Positions 9,466 through 17,917 of a stretch of 64,000 bases of DNA are shown piece by piece. Position numbers and translations under genes: made by a program. Origin of the DNA: an uncultured Oribacterium sp. (lineage in GTDB: Bacteria > Bacillota > Clostridia > Lachnospirales > Lachnospiraceae); NCBI GenBank assembly GCA_946413525.1, contig CAMKKZ010000013.1, positions 22,016-86,015 of the forward strand. The letters are read 5' to 3'. The notes beneath the pieces are model-generated. The model saw only the letters and a program-made list of their open reading frames with translations, did not search any database and was not told the origin of the DNA. Every line of letters starts with the position of its first letter. Position 1 is the first letter of the stretch.

Positions 9466-10680
9466 TTAGCGAAGCGACTTTATATCATACCTGCCGGAGC
9501 CCGTGACAGGATTGTAACGGACCAGCGCGTCGCCCACCTCTACCCAGACTCCGTACTGCAGCTTGTAATCGTTCTTCCCCTGCCAACTGGAATAAATGGC
9601 CTCCGCCAGCGTCTCCCCCGTCGAGCTTACCGTATTTGTGATCATGCGCAGGGTCTGGTAATCATACCAGGCCAGGGTCTGCGGCGTGGAATTGTACTGG
9701 TTAATGAAGCGCTGCACGGCTTCTGAATTGGTCTGGACGCCTGAATAGTTCAAGCCTTGAGTATTGAGCGGGAGTCTGGCCACATCCGAAAGCACGGTTT
9801 TTATTTCAAAGGTGTATCCGTCAATGTCATCGTTCCGATACCAGACGAAGCGCTCTGAAATCTCCTCCTGGGACTGGTTGTTCTGATTCGTGCTATTATA
9901 GCTGTTACTGTTGTTGTTATAAATCGGCAATCCCCCGGTCCCACCGTTCGTCAGGGCATAAAGCAGGGCGAGGTTGTTGAAAGCGTTGTTGTTCTGGTTG
10001 TTCGAGCTGCTGGAAGATCTGCCCGGCTCGCTATCCCTTGTCTCTTCGCTTTCGCTGTTTCTATTGCTGTTGCTGCTGTTATTATTGTTGCTGTTGTTGC
10101 TGCTCCCATTGCCGTTTGTGATGATCACCCTGCCATCCGGGCCGATGCTGATATAGCTTCCTCCGCTCGTGTTGCTGGTGCCGCCGGGTCCTGTTCCAGA
10201 GTTTGAATTGGAGCTGTTGTTGGAGCTTGTTTTTGGATGCACGGCTGTCATGACGATCCTGTTCTGGTAGAGGCTCAGCATGCGCTGCCCTCCCAGGTTG
10301 TTCGTCAGGATCGTCTGAATCTTCGACAAAGGCTCCACGAAAACATTGAAATTCTCACTCTGGGACGCCTTCAGGAAGCTCGTTCGATTATTGATCGTTA
10401 TTCCCATCACCTGGCTTTGCTCATACCAGAGCCCCGTACGATCCACATAATAGCCGTCCGGGGTATAGGCGTCCATCAGGACGCTGCCGTCATCATTCTC
10501 GTAAAACCATGCGCCTTCTGTGAACTTCTTCCAGACTCCGGCCATGCTGGTGATGCTCATGGCCATCCCCATAGCCAGAACACAGGCCGTCCCCCGGACC
10601 CACAATCTCGGTCCGGTTCCAGGTCTTGAAGAGGCGTAACCCTTTTTCTTCACCTTTTCCACCCCTTTCCTTTTCTTCAT
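9466..10680 (-). CDS. Secreted protein with cell-wall-binding-type repeat and Asn/Ser-rich linker
   Basis: 404 residues. A positively charged N-terminus is followed by a signal-like hydrophobic segment (about 29-48). Directly after it comes a Trp/Tyr/Gly motif (WKKFTEGAWFYENDDGS, then YYVDRTGLWY) like the glucan/choline-binding repeats of Lachnospiraceae surface proteins, probably a single copy. Residues about 160-275 are an extreme Asn/Ser/Gly linker. The C-terminal part (about 285-404) is a folded domain I do not recognise. The ribosome binding site is weak for the first ATG, and a GTG about ten codons on, behind AAGGGG, is an alternative start. Likely an extracellular, wall-associated component of the secretion locus. 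Confidence 0.75.
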   Translation of the reverse strand: MKKRKGVEKVKKKGYASSRPGTGPRLWVRGTACVLAMGMAMSITSMAGVWKKFTEGAWFYENDDGSVLMDAYTPDGYYVDRTGLWYEQSQVMGITINNRTSFLKASQSENFNVFVEPLSKIQTILTNNLGGQRMLSLYQNRIVMTAVHPKTSSNNSSNSNSGTGPGGTSNTSGGSYISIGPDGRVIITNGNGSSNNSNNNNSSNSNRNSESEETRDSEPGRSSSSSNNQNNNAFNNLALLYALTNGGTGGLPIYNNNSNSYNSTNQNNQSQEEISERFVWYRNDDIDGYTFEIKTVLSDVARLPLNTQGLNYSGVQTNSEAVQRFINQYNSTPQTLAWYDYQTLRMITNTVSSTGETLAEAIYSSWQGKNDYKLQYGVWVEVGDALVRYNPVTGSGRYDIKSLR

Positions 10681-10724
10681 GAAACTGCCCAGGCAGACTT
10701 CCTGTCAGAAAAAAATCGAAAATC

Positions 10725-10895
10725 ATTTACCGCCTCGGGCGTACTCGGAATGCGCGTAAGCGCCACGCCCGAGGCGTAAATGTTCAGTTTAACTGAAGGT
10801 ATAAACTATGCATCAAGCATAGTTTATACCGTATTTGGCGCATCCCACAGGGATGCGTCTGAACAAAATATGCCTTCAGGCATATTTTGTTCAGA
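10725..10895. repeat. Hairpin array B (four strong hairpins)
   Basis: Occupies the 344-bp gap 10681-11024. Hairpins: 10725-10781 (17-bp stem, one bulge), 10798-10830 (14-bp perfect arms, loop ATCAA), 10839-10857 (8-bp arms, loop ACA), 10858-10895 (17-bp perfect arms, loop TTCA, then TTTTT on the plus strand). The last could also act as a terminator for plus-strand transcription. Nothing else is seen in the gap. Confidence 0.88.
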
Positions 10896-11024
10896 TTTTT
10901 CCGCAGCATTCCTTGTGCTGAGGAAAAACCTACATTTACGCAAAAAAGCCTAAAAGCCATAGCTGCCCTGTACCTACCGGGCAGCTACGGCAATAAGAGC
11001 CTAAGGCTAACTAACAAAACGAAG

Positions 11025-14000
11025 TCAGTACAGAAGCATATTCTTCCCGCCGGTCATGATGATGTGGCCAAGCAGTCTGTCCCAATCCATCTGCCTCTCC
11101 TTCAGGAGGTCCTTTACATCCGCTGACTCCTTGATATCATTCATAATGGCCTTGTAAGCATCCAGCGAACGAAGAGCCGCCTCCTTCTCCTTGTCAGAAG
11201 CAAAGCTCATCTGCTTCCAGCTTTCAAAGGAATCTTTATATCTCCCATAAGAGGATCCGTACTGAATCTTCATGCCGATGATCATCGCCTCAAGATCCGT
11301 CTGTGTCTGGATTTCCCTAAGCTCCTCAAAGGCTGCCTTCGTCATATTCTCCAGGGCATTACCGGCCAGCTTGTTATCGCCGCAATTAAGAATAGTGACA
11401 AGATCTTCCTTCGCCTGTTCCTCCGGCACAATAGCGGTGGGGTTCAGTTCTTTCATAAGCTGATTCATGAATTCGTCAAAGGTAGGATCCCCGTCCTTCC
11501 GCATGTTCTTTTCGTAATAATCCCGGATGTCAGCAAGCACGTCCCCGTAAAACTTGAAGCTCTCTATGCCCCCTGTCTTCCCGGCGGACACATACTCGTC
11601 TTTCTTCCTAGACTCCTCCTCGTAGCCCTGATACCTCTTCAGATCGTCCCCGGAATACAAAACCTGATATACCTCGGGACGGATCCGTATTTGCACAAGG
11701 AGATTTTCCAGTTCGGATACATCCTTCACCTTCAGAAGACTCCCCTGAGTCTTCCGCAGCCAAAGCATCGACTGAATCGAGAAAAATCTGCCCAAGCTAT
11801 AACCGCTCAGCTTCTGAGCCTGCTGCATGGCCTTCATCTGAACCGTGTACCTATCCGCCAGTGCCTCATAGCATTTCAGGATGTCATCCGTCTTTGAGAA
11901 GCGGACGCCCATGTCCGCCATCAGGCTTTGAAGCATCATTCGGTTCGCGCCGGAACTGAAGAGAGACGAGGCAAGCCTGTCTTCCGCTTCCTCTGCCTTC
12001 GTTTTCTCCGGAAGTGAAAGGGTGTTATTCTCTTCCTTCACGGCATAGCTGCGGGTCAGCCAGGAATTGTACATTCCATTCAGGAAAAGCTGCATCATTT
12101 CAGAGAGGCTCTCGCCGCTGATATCCGTCTCGTAATAGCGGGAAAACATGATGTCCGCTTCCTTGTAGACAAATTCAGACGTCCGGAAGCCCACCAGCAT
12201 ATGGGTCTCCTTGCCGGGTACAGGCAAAACCGCGAAAAAGGTGCCGGCGTCCAATGGCAGCGCCCTCTGCCGCATGGGCTGCAGCAGCATGAGCCCTGTA
12301 TTGGTAGTGGCATAAAGTATATTGCCCCCTTCATAGGGACAGAGGAGCTCGGGCTTCACATCAGCCCTCAGTGCTTCCGCGGCATCTATCTTTCCTCCAT
12401 AGGTAGCCCTGTCTTCCTCCGAAAGCCCGCTGTCATCGCCATTCTCAAGGTCGTCCTCGCTGATGTCGTTCAGCTCCTCCTCGCTTTCATCGGAGACTCC
12501 GGTCAGTATTTCGCCCCCTTCCACCCTGCGCAGGTTGTTGGAAGAAATCTGGAACCGGACAGGGGAAAACACGGCATTGGCCGTCCCGGCCCTCTGGCCC
12601 AGGTAAAACAGAAAGCCGTTCTTGTTCAGGCTGTAAGCAGTCAGCGTGTCTGAACTGCTGTCCCCCGCTTTAAAGGACAGAACCCCTGCCGACGTCACCT
12701 TGCCCTCAATATTCCTGTCGGATACCAAGGCGTCCCCGCGGCCGTCCATGGTGAGGTGAAGCGTGCTGAAGTCTGCCTGCTTCTGGATGGTTTTGAAGTC
12801 ATATTTTTCCTCATCATCCAGGCCGTCCAGCTCATCGGGATCCGCGTCCTTGTATTTTTCTTTCACAGTCTTCTGCACCCTCGTCACGGTCTCCTTGCGG
12901 TCCTGTTCAGTGAACACGAAATGCTCGTTCACATTAAGCAGCTTCTCCGTAAGGGACAGGACCTCCGGGTAATAGAGGGCCGCCCCCTCCGGAAACACGA
13001 TTTCATAGCCCGTGGCGATTGACCCCTTTGGAACTTCCTCCTGGATGGTTTGCGTGTTCCCGTCAACCGTGACCTTCACCTCGCGTTTCCAGGCTTCCGT
13101 ATTGGTTTCCGTTATCTTAAGGTATGGTGCCCTGGCGTCATTTACATCCTTTGCTGACCGGATCGTGTAGAAACGCGCCGTTTCCCCATCCACCTTCGGC
13201 ATCTCGGTACGTTCCTCTATCGAGAAGCGCGTGATCTCATCAAGATACCCGGTGTAACTGGATTCCGGCAAACAGACAGCTCCCCTTTCGACACGAGTTT
13301 CACCATCAACCGACCTCGTGATCGTGGCATAAAAGGCCGGCCTGGCCTCATAGTTCCCGACGCCGCCCTGGGCAAGGGAATGGACATACATTGACTGGCC
13401 ATTGGATCCCGGCACCCTGATCAGTGTGCCAGGCTTCACCCCCTCCTCCAGTAAAGACGAGGAAGGATCGTTTTCGGAGAAGAAGCGCGTTACCCTGTAG
13501 TCCTTCGCCCTCAGGCAAAGCACCGTCTGCAGGAAAAGCTCAGAAAGGCGGCGCCTCGTGGTGGGGGAGAAGCGGTTCCACAGATATAGCTGGTTCATCC
13601 TCTTCTCTGCCTTCTGCCGGTTGTTGGAAAGCGCGGCCCTCTGGTAATCCTCCAGGAGCGTACGGTCCAGCTCTTCCATGCCCAGCTTTGAGAAATCCCA
13701 TCCATAGAATGACTGCTCCGCAAGCAGGTCCGTTGTCAGGAATGTGGTCTTCAGGGTCTCCGTCTGCCCGTCGCCCTTTGTGAACCTGAACGGTATGGCG
13801 AACAGATCCCCATAGCCCCTCAGCGTAACGGACGCATCGGAAAAATCCGCCTTAAATTCGTTGAAATCATCCTTTACGCTGCCCATGGATTTGATGCCGT
13901 AGACGGAATAACTTCCTTCGGCTTCCTTCTTGTAAGCCTCCATGTTGTCAAAGGACTTGTTCTTCAGAGACTCCCATTGCTCTTTCTGGCGGGCCTCGTT

Positions 14001-14903
14001 ATTCTGTTTTGCCTGAAAACGTATCCCCGGCTTCTCGCCTCCCAGCTCGATGCGTCGGCACGCAATGGTTTCCGTCGTCGGGCCGAGTGAGGGATCCGGA
14101 GTGACAACGGCCGGGGATTTCCCCTCTTCTCTTCTGAGAATGCTTGCGGTGAAATAGATGTTGCCCGTTTCATCCATGACCACGTTGGACAGATTGCCGA
14201 AATAGCCCTTGCTTCCATCCGGGTCATACTGCTTAAGCATCCTTCCAATCTCCGGCTCGGACATGGCCCCCAGGCTCAGGCCGTATATTTCTTTTCCTTT
14301 CCCGTCATATAAGGAAAGCAGGTTGCTGGAGGAAAAGTAATACTTATCCCCAGACTTTCCGCAAAAAAACGAGGGTGCCTCCCCCTCCTCATGCTGCAAA
14401 AGCTCCCGGCGGATGACAATGGGTTCCTTTTTGACAGGATTATAGGAAAGCAGGACCGCTTCGCAGCTTTTCGCGTTCCCCGACTTCCCAGCATTGCTTC
14501 CGGAGCCGCCGGCCGCTTCCCCTTTTTCCACATCCATAACGTATGTGTAGATGAAGCATCCGTCCTCTGTATAATCGAGAATACGGAAATCCAGGAGCTT
14601 TTCCTCATCCTCGCCGTGTTCCGGCAGGATGTAGAAAGCCCTGGCTCCTCCAATCTGTAATCGTTCCGGGTCCTCCTTGGCGGCTTGCTCGATTTCCTTT
14701 GCCCTGGCCTCCTGCTCCTCCCTTTCCTTTACAGTAGTATTCCTGGGTGAACCGTCGGCGGACAGGGTTTCCCCCGTCACGCCGAGTGATTCTTCCATTT
14801 TTTTAATATTATCGCTTTTGCTTGGCGGCGATGACATACTGCAGGCCGCCAGCAAAAGGCAAAGGAAAGGAACAAGAGCCCGGCAGGCTGTCCTCCTTCT
14901 CAT
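11025..14903 (-). CDS. Very large surface lipoprotein of the secretion locus
   Basis: 1292 residues. A lipoprotein signal peptide ends in LLLAAC with the lipidated Cys at 21. The mature protein is exported and probably anchored to the outer face of the membrane. Residues about 50-900 contain many short beta-type stretches with motifs such as DETGNIYF and NILYATTNTG, suggesting beta-propeller-like repeats; the C-terminal 350 residues are mainly helical. No known enzyme motif was found. It starts one base after the pilin stop codon with no separate ribosome binding site, so translation is probably coupled to the pilin. Size and place suggest a major extracellular part of the apparatus (inference). 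Confidence 0.82.
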   Translation of the reverse strand: MRRRTACRALVPFLCLLLAACSMSSPPSKSDNIKKMEESLGVTGETLSADGSPRNTTVKEREEQEARAKEIEQAAKEDPERLQIGGARAFYILPEHGEDEEKLLDFRILDYTEDGCFIYTYVMDVEKGEAAGGSGSNAGKSGNAKSCEAVLLSYNPVKKEPIVIRRELLQHEEGEAPSFFCGKSGDKYYFSSSNLLSLYDGKGKEIYGLSLGAMSEPEIGRMLKQYDPDGSKGYFGNLSNVVMDETGNIYFTASILRREEGKSPAVVTPDPSLGPTTETIACRRIELGGEKPGIRFQAKQNNEARQKEQWESLKNKSFDNMEAYKKEAEGSYSVYGIKSMGSVKDDFNEFKADFSDASVTLRGYGDLFAIPFRFTKGDGQTETLKTTFLTTDLLAEQSFYGWDFSKLGMEELDRTLLEDYQRAALSNNRQKAEKRMNQLYLWNRFSPTTRRRLSELFLQTVLCLRAKDYRVTRFFSENDPSSSLLEEGVKPGTLIRVPGSNGQSMYVHSLAQGGVGNYEARPAFYATITRSVDGETRVERGAVCLPESSYTGYLDEITRFSIEERTEMPKVDGETARFYTIRSAKDVNDARAPYLKITETNTEAWKREVKVTVDGNTQTIQEEVPKGSIATGYEIVFPEGAALYYPEVLSLTEKLLNVNEHFVFTEQDRKETVTRVQKTVKEKYKDADPDELDGLDDEEKYDFKTIQKQADFSTLHLTMDGRGDALVSDRNIEGKVTSAGVLSFKAGDSSSDTLTAYSLNKNGFLFYLGQRAGTANAVFSPVRFQISSNNLRRVEGGEILTGVSDESEEELNDISEDDLENGDDSGLSEEDRATYGGKIDAAEALRADVKPELLCPYEGGNILYATTNTGLMLLQPMRQRALPLDAGTFFAVLPVPGKETHMLVGFRTSEFVYKEADIMFSRYYETDISGESLSEMMQLFLNGMYNSWLTRSYAVKEENNTLSLPEKTKAEEAEDRLASSLFSSGANRMMLQSLMADMGVRFSKTDDILKCYEALADRYTVQMKAMQQAQKLSGYSLGRFFSIQSMLWLRKTQGSLLKVKDVSELENLLVQIRIRPEVYQVLYSGDDLKRYQGYEEESRKKDEYVSAGKTGGIESFKFYGDVLADIRDYYEKNMRKDGDPTFDEFMNQLMKELNPTAIVPEEQAKEDLVTILNCGDNKLAGNALENMTKAAFEELREIQTQTDLEAMIIGMKIQYGSSYGRYKDSFESWKQMSFASDKEKEAALRSLDAYKAIMNDIKESADVKDLLKERQMDWDRLLGHIIMTGGKNMLLY

Positions 14904-14904
14904 T

Positions 14905-15246
14905 TTAGTTCATCTTGAAGGTGGATTTGTCGATATTAGCGCTGGTCGTCGATCCAACCCAGTCAGTCAATGCCGGTACCATCACGCGAAGCGCAAGGAT
15001 GAGAACGAAAATAAGGACAAATCCGATGATAGCGTTCTTGAGGGATGCCTTTGCCTTCTCACGATCCTGAGGTTCCTCCGCCTTCGCGAGCTTTACGCCG
15101 AGAAGGATGCAGTAGACGGAGCCGAGAGCCAGCACGATACCAAGGGCGGGGCCCAGCATCATGTTGATGAGGCTGATAATAGGCTCAGCAACCTTCTGAA
15201 AAGGATTGTCCGCAAGATACACAACATTCATAGCCAGATTGTACAT
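14905..15246 (-). CDS. VirB2-like pilin / TrbC-type small membrane protein
   Basis: 113 residues with two hydrophobic segments (about 28-52 and 72-95) separated by a short charged loop (AKAEEPQDREKAKASLKNA), the classic layout of Gram-positive T4SS pilin-like proteins. The start is ATG 15246 behind AGGAGG; an earlier in-frame start has no such site. It would form the pilus or channel lining in other systems. It lies between the Ig-like anchored protein and the large lipoprotein and is tightly coupled to the latter. Confidence 0.82.
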   Translation of the reverse strand: MYNLAMNVVYLADNPFQKVAEPIISLINMMLGPALGIVLALGSVYCILLGVKLAKAEEPQDREKAKASLKNAIIGFVLIFVLILALRVMVPALTDWVGSTTSANIDKSTFKMN

Positions 15247-15415
15247 GATAGTTTCCTCCTGTTTTTTCTTTCCCTTAAAAGATACATTGAAAATTAATGA
15301 AACATTTTTATATATAAGCTCTCTGCCGTTTCGGAACCCTCCGATGCCTTCAGGAATATCCATGGCATTTCGGACTGTCGCGGCATAGGCAGCAGGCATA
15401 TATATCATTTAATTC

Positions 15416-16471
15416 TTATCGCACATGGTTTCCTTGCTTCGCGGATCTCACCACCATCAAGGCGACAATAATGAGTATGATCGGAAGCAGGATCCAATCC
15501 CATGGGATTCCGTCCATCCTTTTCTTGATTTGGAAACGGTACTGAATCTCATTGCCGGTCTCGTCTACTACCTCCAGACGGTAAAAGCCGTTCTGGCGCA
15601 GCACCCTCTCCGGCGCGTCCACAAGGACATTGTTCAGGTAGACATCAATGCTGCAGTTGTTTTCCATCGGCGAAAAGCCGACCTCTTTGTCATAAATCGC
15701 GTTTTCCTTGTAAGGAACCGTGAACATCAGTTCCGGATCGGAGCGGTCAATGGTGAAATACTCCGTCCAGCGGATGTCCTGTGTCCCTGTTCTGGCAAGG
15801 AACTGCACTTCGAACCAGCCATCTCCCGGAAAGACCAGGTAAGCGGGGTTTTGCACCTCAATCTCACTCCCATTCCAGAAAGCCTTTTCCACGGAGAAGC
15901 CCATTGGAGCCTCCACATAGCTCAGGGGCCGCGCCCGCATGGGATCATAGAGGTAGAAGCAGACATTCGTTTCATATGCCGTGTCTCCCTTCATGCCGGT
16001 CTGGTTCTCAAACAGCCGGATATCATAGCTGCCCGGTTCATGGAATACAAGGGAGTTTCGCAAGTCCATCTCGCTGCCACTCCGCCTTGTGGAAAGGACT
16101 ACGGCGGAATCCGGAATCTTGACCTCCGTGATCTTGTCCGACCATCCCCCGATTGGCACAGGCAGGGAAATGATGGAGCCATTGGGGAAGCTGTAATTGA
16201 ACAACCCCGCTTTGGCATCATAGGCCACATTCAGTGCCGGATTCCTCTCGAGCTCAACCACGGTAATATTGGCCAGCGTGTCCGTCAGTTCCTCCAGATC
16301 GGCATCGCTCAGACGGTTCTGAAGAGTGTCGCTGTGTTCAATTTCCCATTCAAGCTGCCGCATTTCTTCTTCCGTAAGGCCAGTATCCTCATCGGCGCTA
16401 AAGCCCTCAGGCAACTCGTATTCCACGCCCTCATACATGAATGTAGAGCTTTCCTTGCTTTCGGATTCCAT
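15416..16471 (-). CDS. Ig-like domain protein with C-terminal membrane anchor (one module)
   Basis: 351 residues. An acidic N-terminus is followed by beta-rich Ig-like regions (about 80-315) with the signature phrases NYSFPNGSI and EPGSYDIRLF and a final domain ending VVDETGNEIQYRF. One membrane segment (about 323-342) is followed by a short basic tail, SAKQGNHVR. No N-terminal signal peptide is evident, which leaves the topology open: the basic tail argues for C-terminus inside and domains outside. It is a shorter relative of the protein at 24999-26684. Start at ATG 16471 behind AAGGGG; a GTG two codons earlier is possible. Confidence 0.75.
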   Translation of the reverse strand: MESESKESSTFMYEGVEYELPEGFSADEDTGLTEEEMRQLEWEIEHSDTLQNRLSDADLEELTDTLANITVVELERNPALNVAYDAKAGLFNYSFPNGSIISLPVPIGGWSDKITEVKIPDSAVVLSTRRSGSEMDLRNSLVFHEPGSYDIRLFENQTGMKGDTAYETNVCFYLYDPMRARPLSYVEAPMGFSVEKAFWNGSEIEVQNPAYLVFPGDGWFEVQFLARTGTQDIRWTEYFTIDRSDPELMFTVPYKENAIYDKEVGFSPMENNCSIDVYLNNVLVDAPERVLRQNGFYRLEVVDETGNEIQYRFQIKKRMDGIPWDWILLPIILIIVALMVVRSAKQGNHVR

Positions 16472-16488
16472 AAACACCCCTTAAGCCA

Positions 16489-16797
16489 TCAGGCATTCAT
16501 GCCCAACTTCGGCGTATTCTGCTTCTCTCTCTCCTGAGAAGCACCTGCAGTTGCTTCGTGAACCTTCCTTTTGGGCCGGACGACCTTGCGCACGCCGCTG
16601 GCAATCATTTCGATTCTCTCCAGTTCCTCCAGCGTTATGCGGCGGCGGAAAGGATTGGATTGGGTGAACTTCCGGGCATCGTTTTTGTTTTCTACGGGCT
16701 TGAATCCATTCTTTCTCCGTACCTCTCTCTCAGCCCGGAGCATGTTCAGCTCCTTCTCCCAGATGGCCCTGTTTTTTGCGCTGTTAAAGTATGCCAT
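16489..16797 (-). CDS. Small basic protein of the secretion locus, unknown
   Basis: 102 residues, basic, with no signal peptide or membrane segment. A helical N-terminal half (KELNMLRAEREVRRKNG) is followed by a short region RRITLEELERIEMIASGVRK and a basic tail. Start chosen at ATG 16797, immediately after a very strong GAGGAGGGGG site; the frame is open further upstream into a repeat but lacks a site there. It ends 17 bp before the Ig-like gene. No family recognised. Confidence 0.65.
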   Translation of the reverse strand: MAYFNSAKNRAIWEKELNMLRAEREVRRKNGFKPVENKNDARKFTQSNPFRRRITLEELERIEMIASGVRKVVRPKRKVHEATAGASQEREKQNTPKLGMNA

Positions 16798-16802
16798 ACC
16801 CC

Positions 16803-16905
16803 CTCCTCTATCAGAGTAATTTTTTGGCTGCTCCGTTTCAATGTCAGACCGGTGCGGTATCGCTGGCCATTTGATTGCTGACAAACAGACGCATTACCGC
16901 ATCCA
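16803..16905 (-). repeat. Dispersed leader repeat, longer copy
   Basis: Upstream of the small basic protein. On the minus strand it shows TTTGTCAGCAATCAAATGG, GCGATACCGCA and GCCAAAAAATTACT before the AGGAGG, the same blocks as the other copies but rearranged and extended. Confidence 0.55.
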
Positions 16906-16917
16906 CACTCTTCCTGA

Positions 16918-17796
16918 TCAGCCAGTCTCCTCTGATGCCAGGCTGTCTTCCTGCCCTTCAGGACTCTCGTCCTCGGATTCACCACCCTCGTCCCGCATGA
17001 TCGCGATGGTCTCCTTCTTTGCGCTCACATCCCGGTAACCGCCGTATTCTGCCATCTCCTGCATGTAATCACCGGCCACATCCCCGAGGTTTGAGTACAG
17101 GGTGACATCGCCTTTGCGCATGACCGCGCAATAGCTTTCCATAGGTGTGTTCAGGATTTCCTGTGCCTGTACCGTGTCGGAAATGACGGATAATGCTTCT
17201 CTCTCCGTGCAGATGCCTGCCGCAATGCTCCCATTCTCCACTGCCGCCGCCATACGGTTCACATCCTCGAAGCTGTCCAGCCTTACGCCGCCGATATAGG
17301 GGATATCGGTCGACAGATCCGCCGGAACCTTGTTCGTGATGCCCACGTCCTGGGTGGCAAGTCCTGAAAGGTTGTCAATGTAGTTATTCTTCTGTGTAAT
17401 CAGGAAGAATCCGCCTTTTCCGTACCTTTTGAGGCAAAGGTACTTGCTGTCAAGACTGTCCGACGCGTAGATCCTGCCAAAGGCTATATCCACCAATCCA
17501 TCATCCAGCCTGGAAAGCACCTCGTCCTCTGTCGCAGCAAGAACGAACTCCGGCTGAAGCTCCATGCTTTCCGCAAGCCTGCGGCCCAGGTCAGCTTCAA
17601 TCCCGCGAAACCCATCTTCTGATTGGTAAAGGAACCTGTCATTTCCATCAATGACCCCAATCTTCAGAATGCCGTCCGAAAAATCCGTTTCCGATAACTT
17701 CCCTTCGCCTCGCCCGCATGAACCCAAAAGCACCGAGGCCAGAGCAAGTATCAAAATTATAAAAATCGGAACATTCCTTTTTTCTGTCCGTTTCAT
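16918..17796 (-). CDS. Solute-binding (SBP_bac_3-like) lipoprotein
   Basis: 292 residues. Lipoprotein signal ending LLGSC, lipidated Cys27. The mature part reads like a family 3 extracellular solute-binding protein: KIGVIDGNDRFLY, then GFRGIEADLGRRLAESM, then LDDGLVDIAFGRI and the inter-lobe stretch QDVGITN. The C-terminus (about 262-292) is an acidic Glu/Ser tail. No ABC permease or ATPase for amino acids lies nearby; instead it is inside the secretion operon, next to virB4. It may bind a ligand as a sensor or be a repurposed structural part (inference). Start at ATG 17796 behind GGGAGAG. Confidence 0.8.
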   Translation of the reverse strand: MKRTEKRNVPIFIILILALASVLLGSCGRGEGKLSETDFSDGILKIGVIDGNDRFLYQSEDGFRGIEADLGRRLAESMELQPEFVLAATEDEVLSRLDDGLVDIAFGRIYASDSLDSKYLCLKRYGKGGFFLITQKNNYIDNLSGLATQDVGITNKVPADLSTDIPYIGGVRLDSFEDVNRMAAAVENGSIAAGICTEREALSVISDTVQAQEILNTPMESYCAVMRKGDVTLYSNLGDVAGDYMQEMAEYGGYRDVSAKKETIAIMRDEGGESEDESPEGQEDSLASEETG

Positions 17797-17917
17797 TTGT
17801 TTCTCTCCCTGTGACAAACATAATATACTACATGATGCACCACAAAACCGTCACAAATCCATATATTTTTTTAAAAAACCAAAAAAATATTTTTGCTGCC
17901 GATAACGGTGATTTCCC

